Shown in pieces: positions 34,932 through 43,261 of a stretch of 64,000 nt of DNA. The DNA is from Aminobacterium colombiense DSM 12261 (GTDB taxonomy: Bacteria > Synergistota > Synergistia > Synergistales > Aminobacteriaceae), in NCBI RefSeq assembly GCF_000025885.1, contig NC_014011.1:186001-250000 (forward strand). The letters run 5' to 3'. A program made the translations under genes and the position numbers. The notes beneath the pieces are model-generated. The model saw only the letters and a list, made by a program, of their open reading frames with translations, had not been told where the DNA came from and ran no database searches. The number at the start of each line of letters is the position of its first letter. The stretch's first letter is position 1.

Positions 34932-36056
34932 ATGTCGTGGAGACCTACCAGATTGGAAGTTGACCTTGAGAAGGTCAGAAATAACTATCGGGCAATACGA
35001 AAGCATGTGGGAGAGAGCGTTAGGATCTTTGGCGTTGTAAAAGGTGACGCCTATAACCTCGGAGCAGATAAAATAGGCAGGGTTTTGGCAGATATGGGGG
35101 TAGACTTCTTTGCGGTTGCCACTGGTGATGAGGCCATTTCCTTAAGGGAATCGGGCATTGAATCCCCTATACTGGTGCTGGGGCCTTCTCCGTATGGCAT
35201 TGCTGAAGAATATGTTCGTTTAGGGATAAGAGCTGCCATTAATGATAAAGGAATAGCTAAGGCTCTGTCAGATGCATCTGTCAGACTTCAGAAACCTGCA
35301 TATGGCCATGTCAAGATAGATTCCGGCATGGGAAGAATAGGCTTTTTCCCTCATGAGGCGGCAGATGCGGTAGAAGAGATCTCTCATTTGCCAGGGCTTA
35401 ACCTGGAGGGGATCTTTACCCATTTTGCCATTTCAGATGCAAGGGATCTAACATACACTTATGAACAGCATTCCACCTTTGTAAAAGTTATTGGCGAGCT
35501 TGAAAAGCGGGGCATTACTTTTTCTATAAAACATTGCTGCAATTCTGGCGCTACTCTTGCGCTGCCCCAGTTTGTTATGGACGGCGTAAGGCCAGGACAG
35601 CTTGTAGTGGGTATGTACCCGTCAAAAGAAGTGGTACGTTCTATCGCCATAGAGCCTGTTTTCGAGTTTAAAACAGCCATATCAGCAATTCGTACCGTGC
35701 CAGCCGGAAAAAAACTCAGCTATGGTTTGACATATGAAACTACAGCAGATGAAAGAATCGCTGTTATACCGGTGGGGTATCATGACGGCTATTCCAGAGA
35801 GCTCTCAGGAAAAGGTACGGAAGTGTTAATACACGGGAAACGATGTCCCATAGTGGGGCGGATATGTATGGACCAGGCTCTGGTGGATGTAAGCGTTCTT
35901 CAGAACCCCCAAATAGGAGACGAAGTCGTTCTCCTTGGAAAGCAGGGAGAAGAAACGATCACAGGGGATGAGATCGCTGACAAGATCGGAACCATCTTCA
36001 CAACCCTCCCCAACATGATAGGTAAAAGAGTGCCGAGAGTGTATTTGAACGAATAA
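34932..36056 (+). CDS. Alanine racemase-like PLP amino-acid racemase
   Basis: 374 residues, fold type III. ATG 34932 has GGGAGG nine bases ahead; GTG 34923 abuts that site. The PLP lysine lies in GVVKGDAYNLG, which departs from the usual VVKADAYGHG: the Gly-His after Tyr is Asn-Leu. The second catalytic Tyr is seen in LSYGLTYETTADERIAVIPVGYHDG. The motif around DGVRPGQLVVGMYPS lacks the usual LYG. These changes suggest a broad or altered specificity rather than a housekeeping alanine racemase. Context with deacylase 3 suggests racemising imported D-amino acids for catabolism. Confidence 0.82.
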   Translation: MSWRPTRLEVDLEKVRNNYRAIRKHVGESVRIFGVVKGDAYNLGADKIGRVLADMGVDFFAVATGDEAISLRESGIESPILVLGPSPYGIAEEYVRLGIRAAINDKGIAKALSDASVRLQKPAYGHVKIDSGMGRIGFFPHEAADAVEEISHLPGLNLEGIFTHFAISDARDLTYTYEQHSTFVKVIGELEKRGITFSIKHCCNSGATLALPQFVMDGVRPGQLVVGMYPSKEVVRSIAIEPVFEFKTAISAIRTVPAGKKLSYGLTYETTADERIAVIPVGYHDGYSRELSGKGTEVLIHGKRCPIVGRICMDQALVDVSVLQNPQIGDEVVLLGKQGEETITGDEIADKIGTIFTTLPNMIGKRVPRVYLNE

Positions 36057-36081
36057 AATTGTAAGTTTATAGAAACAGCAT

Positions 36082-36114
36082 TTATCGGGGCTGTCGTTAC
36101 GATGGCCCCGATAA
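36082..36114 (+). terminator. Terminator closing the second TRAP module
   Basis: 10-bp stem (36082-36091 with 36105-36114, TTATCGGGGC) followed by TTTTG, 25 bases after the racemase stop. Confidence 0.85.
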
Positions 36115-36191
36115 TTTTGTGCTATTATGTGAAAAGTGTCTTTTATAATCCATTATAATTGTTGCAACCTGAAAAGGGCGTTTTCTATAAA

Positions 36192-37475
36192 ATGAAGAAG
36201 GGGCTGAGTCTATTGGATCCTCAAAAAGATCTTAAAACCGTTCGGAATGCTCACTTCATCTTTGCGATTATCTTATTAGCTTATTTCATGTCTTATTTTT
36301 TCCGTATCGCGCCTGCGGTTGTCATGCCTCTCTATGCTGCCCCCTTAGGTCTTAGTGCGGCTATGACAGGTTTTATAGCGAGTTTTTATTTTTATGCCTA
36401 TGGGGCAATGCAGCCTGTGTGTGGAGTGCTGCTTGATAAGTTCGGCCCCATGAGAGTTGCTTCTACCGGGCTGTTTATTACCGCGTTGGGCGGATTTATG
36501 ATGGTTTTCAAACCGACAGTTTTCACCCTTTCTCTGTGGCGGCTTCTTATGGGATTGGGCTTCTCACCCCTATTCATGGGAGCTCTGGTCTTTCAGGCTG
36601 CTGCCTTTCCTTTGACTCTTTACGCTTTTTACTCGGGGATTACGTTAGCCACTGGCAATATGGGGACTGTGGTTGGCGTCGCTCCTTTAGGAACAGCTAT
36701 TGATACGTGGGGTATGCCGGTCGTTTCAACTTTCCTCGCTATATTCTGCCTTTTTCTTTCCTCCTTGCTGTTTCTGAAAAGAAAAGACGACCCTGTTTAT
36801 TCAAAAGAGAGATTCCTTTCCCATAGTTTGCTGCAAAACTTTAAGGAAGCCTTCCGTTTTGTTACAGGCTCACCAGTTGGCCGCTCCATAAGCCTTTTAT
36901 GGAGTCTCTCTATGGCATCCATCCTTTCTCTTCAGGCTCTATGGGCTGTTTCCTGGTTTGCTGCCGTTTATGAACGTCCTTTCGCCGATTGCCGAGGCTG
37001 GGCGAGTCTAATAGGAGTGGGAGTTGTCATGGGAACCCTTTTGTCTGGGTTTCTGGGTCGTTCTGAAAAGATCAGGAATTTTCTGCTTTATGCATTTTCA
37101 ATTGTTTTTTCTCTTTCCCTGGCCCTCATTACCGGACTTCTTTTCTTTCATTTTCCCATATATCTTGCGGCATCGGCAGGGTTTCTTTTAGGAATGTGTA
37201 CGGGCGGAGGGGCGGTATGTTACGCGGCGAAGATCAATGAAGTGGCTCCATCTCATTTGCGGGGAGCGGTCATGGGCGTGGTTAATACCTTTATATATTT
37301 GTCTGTAATTATTTATCAGTGGGGGACAGGAGCCATACTTGATTTTTTCCCTGGAGTTGAACCAGGATCCTATGCAAAAGAAGGGTACGCCGCGGCCTAC
37401 ATTATCGTTTTTGGAGTGAGTACTCTTGTTTTCTACGCCCTTTGGGTTTTGCACCGTCATAAAAGGGAGCGTTAA
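36192..37475 (+). CDS. MFS transporter
   Basis: 427 residues, about 12 membrane segments. Typical MFS sections are AYFMSYFFRIAPAVVMPLYA, the loop GVLLDKFGPMR, and WRLLMGLGFSPLF. Start is not settled: ATG 36192 has a weak AAAGGG some 13 bases ahead, and a TTG at 36213 has AAGAAGGGG. It converges on feoB with a two-base gap, so no terminator fits between. It could export an amino acid or organic acid; the substrate is unknown. The -10-like TATAAT elements at about 36144-36158 suggest its own promoter after the preceding terminator. Confidence 0.8.
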   Translation: MKKGLSLLDPQKDLKTVRNAHFIFAIILLAYFMSYFFRIAPAVVMPLYAAPLGLSAAMTGFIASFYFYAYGAMQPVCGVLLDKFGPMRVASTGLFITALGGFMMVFKPTVFTLSLWRLLMGLGFSPLFMGALVFQAAAFPLTLYAFYSGITLATGNMGTVVGVAPLGTAIDTWGMPVVSTFLAIFCLFLSSLLFLKRKDDPVYSKERFLSHSLLQNFKEAFRFVTGSPVGRSISLLWSLSMASILSLQALWAVSWFAAVYERPFADCRGWASLIGVGVVMGTLLSGFLGRSEKIRNFLLYAFSIVFSLSLALITGLLFFHFPIYLAASAGFLLGMCTGGGAVCYAAKINEVAPSHLRGAVMGVVNTFIYLSVIIYQWGTGAILDFFPGVEPGSYAKEGYAAAYIIVFGVSTLVFYALWVLHRHKRER

Positions 37476-37477
37476 AC

Positions 37478-39217
37478 TCACAGGTTTAGAACGATCCGAA
37501 GAAGGGATCCGGCGGTAAGGGCTGAAAAAATCATTATAGCCAGGCTTCCGGCAAGTTTCTTGCCCCCAAGTTCCTTCCAGAGCACGATGAAGGTCGCTAT
37601 ACAAGGAAAGGTCATGGCCAGCGTTACAGTGGCCACTATAAGTTGCTGAGGCGTCAGGTTGAGTGTGGAGAGCATTCCAACAGCAACGTCTTTTCTCAGG
37701 AGCCCCATAATAATGGGACCGGCCGCTTCTGCCGGCAGACCAAGAAGTCCTGTGAAAACAGGCCTGAAAAAGCGTGTAATTCCGTTAATTACGCCTGTCA
37801 TGTAAAGCAGGTTAATAAGAAGCACACCCCCCATGACCAGGGGGATGGCCTCCATAATGAATCCTTTCAGACGAAACCAGAGTTTAAAGAACAGGTCACG
37901 GACCGAAGGGATCCGGTAGGGGGGAATTTCCACTATGAGCTCAGGACTATGCCCTGGCAAAAGGGCATGGAGGATCCTCCCTATAACAACCCAGGCCGAA
38001 AAGAGGACTCCATAGGTTATGATCACATATTTGCCGCCGAGATGTCCTATTACCCCTACGATCATTGCCTGCAGGCCGGCGCAGGGGATGGCTATCGAAA
38101 TAAGGGTGGCGGCAATAAATCTTTCTCGCTCTGATTCGAGAACCCTCGTGGCTAAAATGCCAGGAACGTTGCAGCCCAGGCCAAGAAGAGCTGGCACTAT
38201 TGCATAGCCATGGAGGCCTAAATGGTGGAACAGGGCGTCAAAAAGAACGGCAAAGCGCGGCAAATACCCAACATCTTCCAAAAAGCTGAGAGCCAGGTAA
38301 AAGGACAGCACATAGGGCAGCACCATAACAAGGGGTACGTAAAGTCCTGTAGAAAGCAAACCGAAACTTTGCTCCATATCCACAGTCCCATGGATCAGGG
38401 TTCCTATAAGGAGCTGATGCAGTATAGGGTGTTTGCCTAAAATAGGAGAGAACTTCATCAGGGCTGGTATCCAAACTCTCTCTGTTATCGGGTTAAGCAA
38501 CGTGTTGATAAGCCCTTCTCCAATAAGGCGTATGACATAAAAGCTCAGGGCGATAACCAGAACCCCTATTACGCCTCCCCAGAATGAATCCACTGAAAGG
38601 TCTTCAAGTTTGTCTCTTAGGGTATGATGGCGATGGGTTAGTTTTTGAGTTTGTTCTATAATTAGGCCGATTCGTTTCCATCGTTCCTCACTCGTAAGGG
38701 GAGGGATATGCCCTTTTCGGGCTTCGGGAATACGCTGGATGATGCGATTTATTCCCTGCCCGGACAAGGCTACAGTAGGAACGACAGGTACCCCTAGAAG
38801 CTTCTCAAGTTTTTCAACGTCAATGCTGATGCCTCGATGCCGGGCCTCATCCACCATGTTAAGGGCCACAATAGTATGGATGCCTCGCTCCATGGCTTGA
38901 AAGGCCAGATAGAGGTTTCGTTCGAGAGCTGTGGCATCAAGTACTATAATCGCCAGATCCGCCCCTTCATCTACCATGCGGCGGGCAACTTGTTCCGCCT
39001 CATTCGTGGGATCAAGAGTGTAGGCTCCAGGAACGTCTATAATCCTGTAAACTTCGGAATTGTAACGAAGCCATCCCTCCAAAAAGCCCACTGTGGTTCC
39101 TGGATAATTAGATGAAATGGCCCGTACTCCGGTCAAGCGAGAAAAGATAACACTTTTCCCTACATTGGGGTTTCCAATGAGAAGAAGGGTTTTTTGTGCA
39201 GGGTTCTCAGGCCCCAT
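37478..39217 (-). CDS. feoB: Ferrous iron transport protein B
   Basis: 579 residues. N-terminal G-protein: G1 GNPNVGKS, G2 TTVG, G3 DVPG and G4 NMVD, followed by a membrane part with the gate motif LGLGCNVPGIL and a second gate near AMTFPCIATFIV. It imports Fe(II) over the inner membrane. It is shorter than the about 700 residues common in enterobacteria, as in many anaerobes. ATG 39217 overlaps the feoA end by 11 bases, so they are coupled. Anaerobic iron as Fe(II) is its natural substrate, and the ferritin nanocompartment in this window is a possible sink. Confidence 0.95.
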   Translation of the reverse strand: MGPENPAQKTLLLIGNPNVGKSVIFSRLTGVRAISSNYPGTTVGFLEGWLRYNSEVYRIIDVPGAYTLDPTNEAEQVARRMVDEGADLAIIVLDATALERNLYLAFQAMERGIHTIVALNMVDEARHRGISIDVEKLEKLLGVPVVPTVALSGQGINRIIQRIPEARKGHIPPLTSEERWKRIGLIIEQTQKLTHRHHTLRDKLEDLSVDSFWGGVIGVLVIALSFYVIRLIGEGLINTLLNPITERVWIPALMKFSPILGKHPILHQLLIGTLIHGTVDMEQSFGLLSTGLYVPLVMVLPYVLSFYLALSFLEDVGYLPRFAVLFDALFHHLGLHGYAIVPALLGLGCNVPGILATRVLESERERFIAATLISIAIPCAGLQAMIVGVIGHLGGKYVIITYGVLFSAWVVIGRILHALLPGHSPELIVEIPPYRIPSVRDLFFKLWFRLKGFIMEAIPLVMGGVLLINLLYMTGVINGITRFFRPVFTGLLGLPAEAAGPIIMGLLRKDVAVGMLSTLNLTPQQLIVATVTLAMTFPCIATFIVLWKELGGKKLAGSLAIMIFSALTAGSLLRIVLNL

Positions 39218-39497
39218 GGCCAAACTCCCTGAGAGGTTTAACTATCACCCGTGATGAGATACGCCACCCTATGGCAATCTGCCTGCCGTCTACTATAATG
39301 GTAATGGGGCCATGAAAAGGCATGCCCGAAACCTTTTCAATGATCTTTCCCTCCCGAAGCCCAAGGGCCTCCAGGCGACAGCGGCATTCTCCGCTAGGCA
39401 TTTGAACGATCTGGGCAGTAACTCCATTTTGCAGATCTTTGAGGTTATAAACGTGAACTTTTTTCATTTTGTCTTCGTAACTGACCACATGCGGCAT
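39207..39497 (-). CDS. feoA: FeoA domain protein
   Basis: 96 residues from ATG 39497, with AAGGAT about 10 bases ahead; another ATG at 39467 without a clear site is possible. The SH3-like FeoA domain is seen as LEALGLREGKIIEKVSGMPFHGPITIIVDGRQIAIG. It helps FeoB activity at the membrane. Its start lies inside the end of rlmN (53-base overlap), and its end overlaps feoB. Confidence 0.88.
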   Translation of the reverse strand: MPHVVSYEDKMKKVHVYNLKDLQNGVTAQIVQMPSGECRCRLEALGLREGKIIEKVSGMPFHGPITIIVDGRQIAIGWRISSRVIVKPLREFGHGA

Positions 39498-40488
39498 TGA
39501 TATCAGATCCTTTTTCCCGACGGATTTCATATTCAATGTTCAGTTCACTGAGGATCTTCCCAAAGGCCTTGATGCGTTCCTGGGAAGAACGCCTATATGT
39601 AGCATCTACAGGGTTATAGGGAATAAGGTTCACGTAAATAGAAAGTCCATTCATAAGGGCAGCAAGCTCATATGCTTGTTCCGTATTGTCGTTTACCCTA
39701 TCGATCATCACGTATTCGATGGTAACGCGATCACCAGTTTTTTGCTGATAGTCACGAAGGGCTTCTATAAGGGATCCCAAGGGATACTGTTGATTGATAG
39801 GCATAAGTTTATTCCTCAACATGTCATTTGTGCCATGAAGAGAAACAGAAAGCCTCACAGGGATTTCCAGCTCTGTAAGAGCTCTTATGCCGGGAACAAT
39901 GCCGGCGGTAGAAATTGTCATGTGGCGGGCGCCGAGCCCTCTCATCTTGGGGTGGTTTAATATCTTTATGCTCTTGAAAAGAGCTTCCTGGTTGAGGAGG
40001 GGTTCACCCATGCCCATAAAGACTATATTGGTAATGTTCTGTCCAGCGGCTTTTTCCATGGCCAGAAATTGGCCGACGATCTCTCCGGGAGTAAGGTTTC
40101 GTACAAAACCACCCTTTCCCGTAGCGCAGAAGGCGCAAGCCAAAGGGCAACCAACCTGACTCGATATGCAGGCGGTGTTGTGATTTCCGTGAGACAGGAG
40201 CACGGATTCTATTCTCTGACCGTCCTGAAGCTGCCATAAGAATTTTCGTGTGCCATCTTTTGATGTTTCCTGTTTCACGAGGCTTGGCGGTAAAATTAAA
40301 ATTTTATAAGCAAGATCCTCACGAAGATCCTTTCCGAGATTCGTCATATCGTAGATATTAAAGACCTTTTTTTCATATATCCACTGACAAATCTGATCAG
40401 TTCTGTATCTTTGAAGCCCGAGTTTTTCTGTACAAAACTCAAGCCACTCGTCATAGTTCATTTCAAGAGCAACAACAGCTTCGCTCAT
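39445..40488 (-). CDS. rlmN: 23S rRNA (adenine2503-C2)-methyltransferase RlmN
   Basis: 347 residues. Radical SAM cluster Cys114-x3-Cys118-x2-Cys121 (GCPLACAFCATG). The two cysteines used for methyl transfer are at Cys107 (ACISSQ) and Cys334 (AACGQL), with the same 7-residue spacing to the cluster as in E. coli. It methylates A2503 of 23S rRNA and A37 of some tRNAs. AGGAGG precedes ATG 40488. It leads the rlmN-feoA-feoB overlap chain. Confidence 0.96.
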   Translation of the reverse strand: MSEAVVALEMNYDEWLEFCTEKLGLQRYRTDQICQWIYEKKVFNIYDMTNLGKDLREDLAYKILILPPSLVKQETSKDGTRKFLWQLQDGQRIESVLLSHGNHNTACISSQVGCPLACAFCATGKGGFVRNLTPGEIVGQFLAMEKAAGQNITNIVFMGMGEPLLNQEALFKSIKILNHPKMRGLGARHMTISTAGIVPGIRALTELEIPVRLSVSLHGTNDMLRNKLMPINQQYPLGSLIEALRDYQQKTGDRVTIEYVMIDRVNDNTEQAYELAALMNGLSIYVNLIPYNPVDATYRRSSQERIKAFGKILSELNIEYEIRREKGSDINAACGQLRRQNEKSSRL

Positions 40489-40794
40489 TTCTTAATCCTC
40501 CTGACTGAAAAACAGTTCATATTATATAGCCGTTCGCTTATAATGGCACGTTTAGTCAAAAAATGTCAAGAAGTAATAGCATGGGCTCTGTAGGCCCTCA
40601 CTCTCTTTTTGCGGATCAGTCTCCTTCCGATTTATTTACTCCTCGGGCCCTCGGGAAGCTTTTAAGAGTTTATTAACATTTCCGTTTTGGAAAAATATAA
40701 ATTAATTAACAATTATGAAAATATATTTTGCCAATACTTCAAAAATTGTGTATTATAATTAATGTTGCAATTTACTAAATGTGGAGGTGGCAAA
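40489..40794. other. Intergenic region between rlmN and dctP3
   Basis: 306 bases without a gene. For rlmN (minus) a TTGACA at 40564-40569 and a TATAAT near the gene are seen, but their spacing is not ideal. For dctP3 (plus) a perfect TATAAT lies at 40753-40758 in a leader resembling that of dctP2. Two short GGGCCC-type inverted repeats lie at about 40588-40655. Otherwise nothing is recognised. Confidence 0.5.
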
Positions 40795-41862
40795 GTGAAA
40801 AAGGTCGTACTTTTTTGGGCGCTTATTCTCTGTGTTTTTAGCCTTCTTGTTGGAGGCGAGGCTTTTGCCAAAGCTGAATATGAATGGAGTTTTACTCAAC
40901 CCTGGTCAAGACCTCTGAGTAACAAGGGATATGAATTTTTCTGCGATAAGGTCAAGGAGTATTCAGGCGGTCGGATTGAAATCAAATTTTATCCCGACGG
41001 ATTGCTTGGCAACCACGACGAGTCATATCACGCCGTCCAGGAAGGCAGCATCGCCATTGGCACTTTCTCTCCCTATGTCAATCTGGTGCCGGGGGGCATG
41101 CTGAACTGGATGCCCTGGACAGTGGAGAACTTTGATGAGGCGAGACTGGCATACTCTCCAGCCGGCGGCATTTTGTTCAAGGTTATGGAGGATGCGTGGG
41201 AAGAAGTGGGCTTCCACGTTCTTTTCAACGTTGCCCAGGGTCCTTACGGCATAGCGAACAGCAAAAGGCCCATTCGCACTCCCGAAGATTTCAAGAACTT
41301 GAAACTGCGAGTGTCTTCTTCTCTTGGTTTCGTAAGATGCCTCGCGAACATGGGAGAAGGAACGGGCATGACCCTGGAAACAATTCCATGGAGCGAGCTG
41401 TATAACGCCATGGCAAGAAAGGTCGTAGATGGCTGCTGGACCATGTGGCCCTCACTGGTTGACGAGAGACACTACGAAGTGGCTCCCTACTATACAGACC
41501 TTCAATTTGCATGGGACGCTCAGAATATCGTCATGAACAAGAAGCTTTGGGACTCTCTTCCTGACGATCTCAAGGAAGCCGTAAGCAAGGCGGCTCTTGA
41601 GGCAGATGAGTATCTTCTGCAGATTCAGGAAGCGGCTCAAAAAGATTATATAGCGACATTAGAGAAGCAGGAAGGCTTTGAGATCATTCGTCTGACCGAT
41701 GAAGAGCGGCAGGTCTTCAGAGACAAGGCCCGCATGTCCGGAATCTGGGAAGAGCTTTGCACGCCATGGCTTGAAAAGAAATACCCCGGACAGAATATGA
41801 CCCAGGTCATTCTTGACGAACTTGATCGTATCCACGAAGAGGTTGCCGCGAAAAAGAAGTAG
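40795..41862 (+). CDS. dctP: Orphan TRAP substrate-binding protein DctP (copy 3)
   Basis: 355 residues starting with GTG 40795 (GGAGGTGG ahead, exactly as in copy 2), with a signal peptide ending near GEAFAKA. The protein is nearly identical to the set 2 DctP, with differences grouped in patches such as ITFSPYV-type IGTFSPYV and the DLQFAWDAQ region. No dctQ or dctM follows; a strong terminator ends the unit. It may feed the set 2 permease with a different ligand. Its neighbours, rlmN and the exported [2Fe-2S] protein, are unrelated. Confidence 0.92.
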   Translation: MKKVVLFWALILCVFSLLVGGEAFAKAEYEWSFTQPWSRPLSNKGYEFFCDKVKEYSGGRIEIKFYPDGLLGNHDESYHAVQEGSIAIGTFSPYVNLVPGGMLNWMPWTVENFDEARLAYSPAGGILFKVMEDAWEEVGFHVLFNVAQGPYGIANSKRPIRTPEDFKNLKLRVSSSLGFVRCLANMGEGTGMTLETIPWSELYNAMARKVVDGCWTMWPSLVDERHYEVAPYYTDLQFAWDAQNIVMNKKLWDSLPDDLKEAVSKAALEADEYLLQIQEAAQKDYIATLEKQEGFEIIRLTDEERQVFRDKARMSGIWEELCTPWLEKKYPGQNMTQVILDELDRIHEEVAAKKK

Positions 41863-41905
41863 TAATTATCACCGTATAATCAGAGGCATATAGTTTTTTG
41901 CTAAA

Positions 41906-41947
41906 TAAAGAGGGGAAGAAAGCTTAAAAGCTTTCTTCCCCTCTTTA
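41906..41947. terminator. Terminator after dctP3
   Basis: A perfect 20-bp stem (41906-41925 with 41928-41947) with a two-base centre in the DNA, T/A-rich at both ends. It serves dctP3 and perhaps the convergent small gene at 41999. Confidence 0.88.
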
Positions 41948-41998
41948 TCATCTATTTAGAAATAGCGGGACTTACAGTATTCTAGTGATAGTATTCCA

Positions 41999-42292
41999 TT
42001 AGAGGGTAAAATACGATCTAAGCAGCGCAAAGAGCTTTTCCTTTGTCATGTGGCCATATATTTCTCCTTTAAATTCAACGACAGGAGAAGCGGTACAGGC
42101 TCCGAGGCAGGAAACAAGTTTTATATGAACGTTGTCTTCTAATGCAAGTTCCTGAATAACGTCTTCTGCAATAGGAACAAAGTTTCTGCTGCACGGTCCG
42201 CAAATGTAGAGAAATTCTTCAGCGGCCTGGACTGATAAAGAAGGAACGAAAAAAAATACTCCCAATACGAATAAAAAAAGAATTTTCTTCAT
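41999..42292 (-). CDS. Exported thioredoxin-like [2Fe-2S] protein (NuoE-type)
   Basis: 97 residues. The first 24 form a clear signal peptide (MKKILFLFVLGVFFFVPSLS..., cut near VQAAEE). The rest carries the thioredoxin-like ferredoxin pattern: CGPCSRN, then SCLGACTASPVVEF and the end HMTKEKLFALL, close to NuoE (ECLGACVNAPxVxIN...LTPEKL). NuoE-type domains are normally cytosolic, so export is unusual. The first Cys pair is CxxC rather than Cx4C. Possible roles are redox or metal binding in the periplasm. It is divergent from the ZIP transporter. Confidence 0.65.
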   Translation of the reverse strand: MKKILFLFVLGVFFFVPSLSVQAAEEFLYICGPCSRNFVPIAEDVIQELALEDNVHIKLVSCLGACTASPVVEFKGEIYGHMTKEKLFALLRSYFTL

Positions 42293-42412
42293 TCTATGTG
42301 CCTTCTTTCTTGAGTAGTATTATTATATATAATGATATTTTCTATTTTTTACAGCGGACTTTTTACTGGAACAAGAATCCGCAATATTCATGAGAAATGG
42401 AGTGGTAAAGTC

Positions 42413-43225
42413 GTGGGTGACTTTTTTGCATCTGCCGGCCCTATTGTACAAACCTTAATAGGAACACTCTTTACATGGGGATTGACGGCTTTGGGAGCGG
42501 CGGCTGTTTTTGTTAGAAAAGATCCGAGTAAAAAAATGCTTGATGTCATGCTGGGGTTTGCAGCAGGAGTAATGATAGCCGCGAGTTACTGGTCTCTCCT
42601 TGCCCCTGCCATTGAGATGTCCGCCGAAATGGGCATGTGGCCCTGGTTTCCTCCAGCGGTAGGTTTTCTCTTGGGGGGAGTTTTTCTCCGGATTGTTGAC
42701 CGAATATTGCCCCACCTCCATTTAGGGCAGCTGCGAGAAGAGGCTGAAGGGATCGAAACGACCTGGAAAAGAACAACACTGCTTGTCATGGCTATCACTC
42801 TCCATAACATTCCAGAGGGAATGGCCGTGGGCGTTGCCTTTGGAGCTGTGGCTTCTGGCATTCCTTCTGCATCTTTAGCTGGCGCAATGGCCCTTGTTTT
42901 AGGCATAGGCATCCAGAACTTCCCTGAAGGCATGGCTGTGTCCTTGCCCCTTCGCAGAGATGGGGTCTCTCCCATGAGAAGCTTCTGGTATGGTCAGCTT
43001 TCAGGGATAGTAGAGCCCATTTCCGGGGTAATAGGGGCTGTAGCCGTGGTTATGGCACGTCCCATTCTGCCTTATGCTTTAGCCTTCGCGGCAGGGGCCA
43101 TGATCTTTGTAGTGGTGGAAGAGGTGATACCTGAATCCCAGCAGGGAGGGTATGGCGACCAGGCCACCATGGGAGTTATATTGGGTTTTATAGTAATGAT
43201 GATATTAGATGTGGCTTTAGGATAG
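42413..43225 (+). CDS. ZIP family metal transporter
   Basis: 270 residues from GTG 42413, which has GGAGTGG ahead; the earlier ATG at 42332 lies inside the -10 box TATAAT (42328-42333). About 8 membrane segments. The two ZIP metal-binding helices are present: HNIPEGMAVGVAFG and QNFPEGMAVSLPL. It imports a divalent cation such as Zn, Mn or Fe. It heads a seven-gene operon with an MntP exporter, poly-gamma-glutamate genes and a nickel racemase. Confidence 0.9.
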   Translation: MGDFFASAGPIVQTLIGTLFTWGLTALGAAAVFVRKDPSKKMLDVMLGFAAGVMIAASYWSLLAPAIEMSAEMGMWPWFPPAVGFLLGGVFLRIVDRILPHLHLGQLREEAEGIETTWKRTTLLVMAITLHNIPEGMAVGVAFGAVASGIPSASLAGAMALVLGIGIQNFPEGMAVSLPLRRDGVSPMRSFWYGQLSGIVEPISGVIGAVAVVMARPILPYALAFAAGAMIFVVVEEVIPESQQGGYGDQATMGVILGFIVMMILDVALG

Positions 43226-43261
43226 AATAGTATAAGCCATTTGTTGAAGGGATGGAATTCC

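Noticed and set aside
13441-36056. Insertion sequences or transposase genes as the cause of the repeats
   Set aside because: No transposase, terminal repeat pair or integrase could be recognised; recombination between copies explains the remnants better.
43226-43261. Possible manganese riboswitch before mntP
   Set aside because: The gap is 36 bases, far too short for a yybP-ykoY element.
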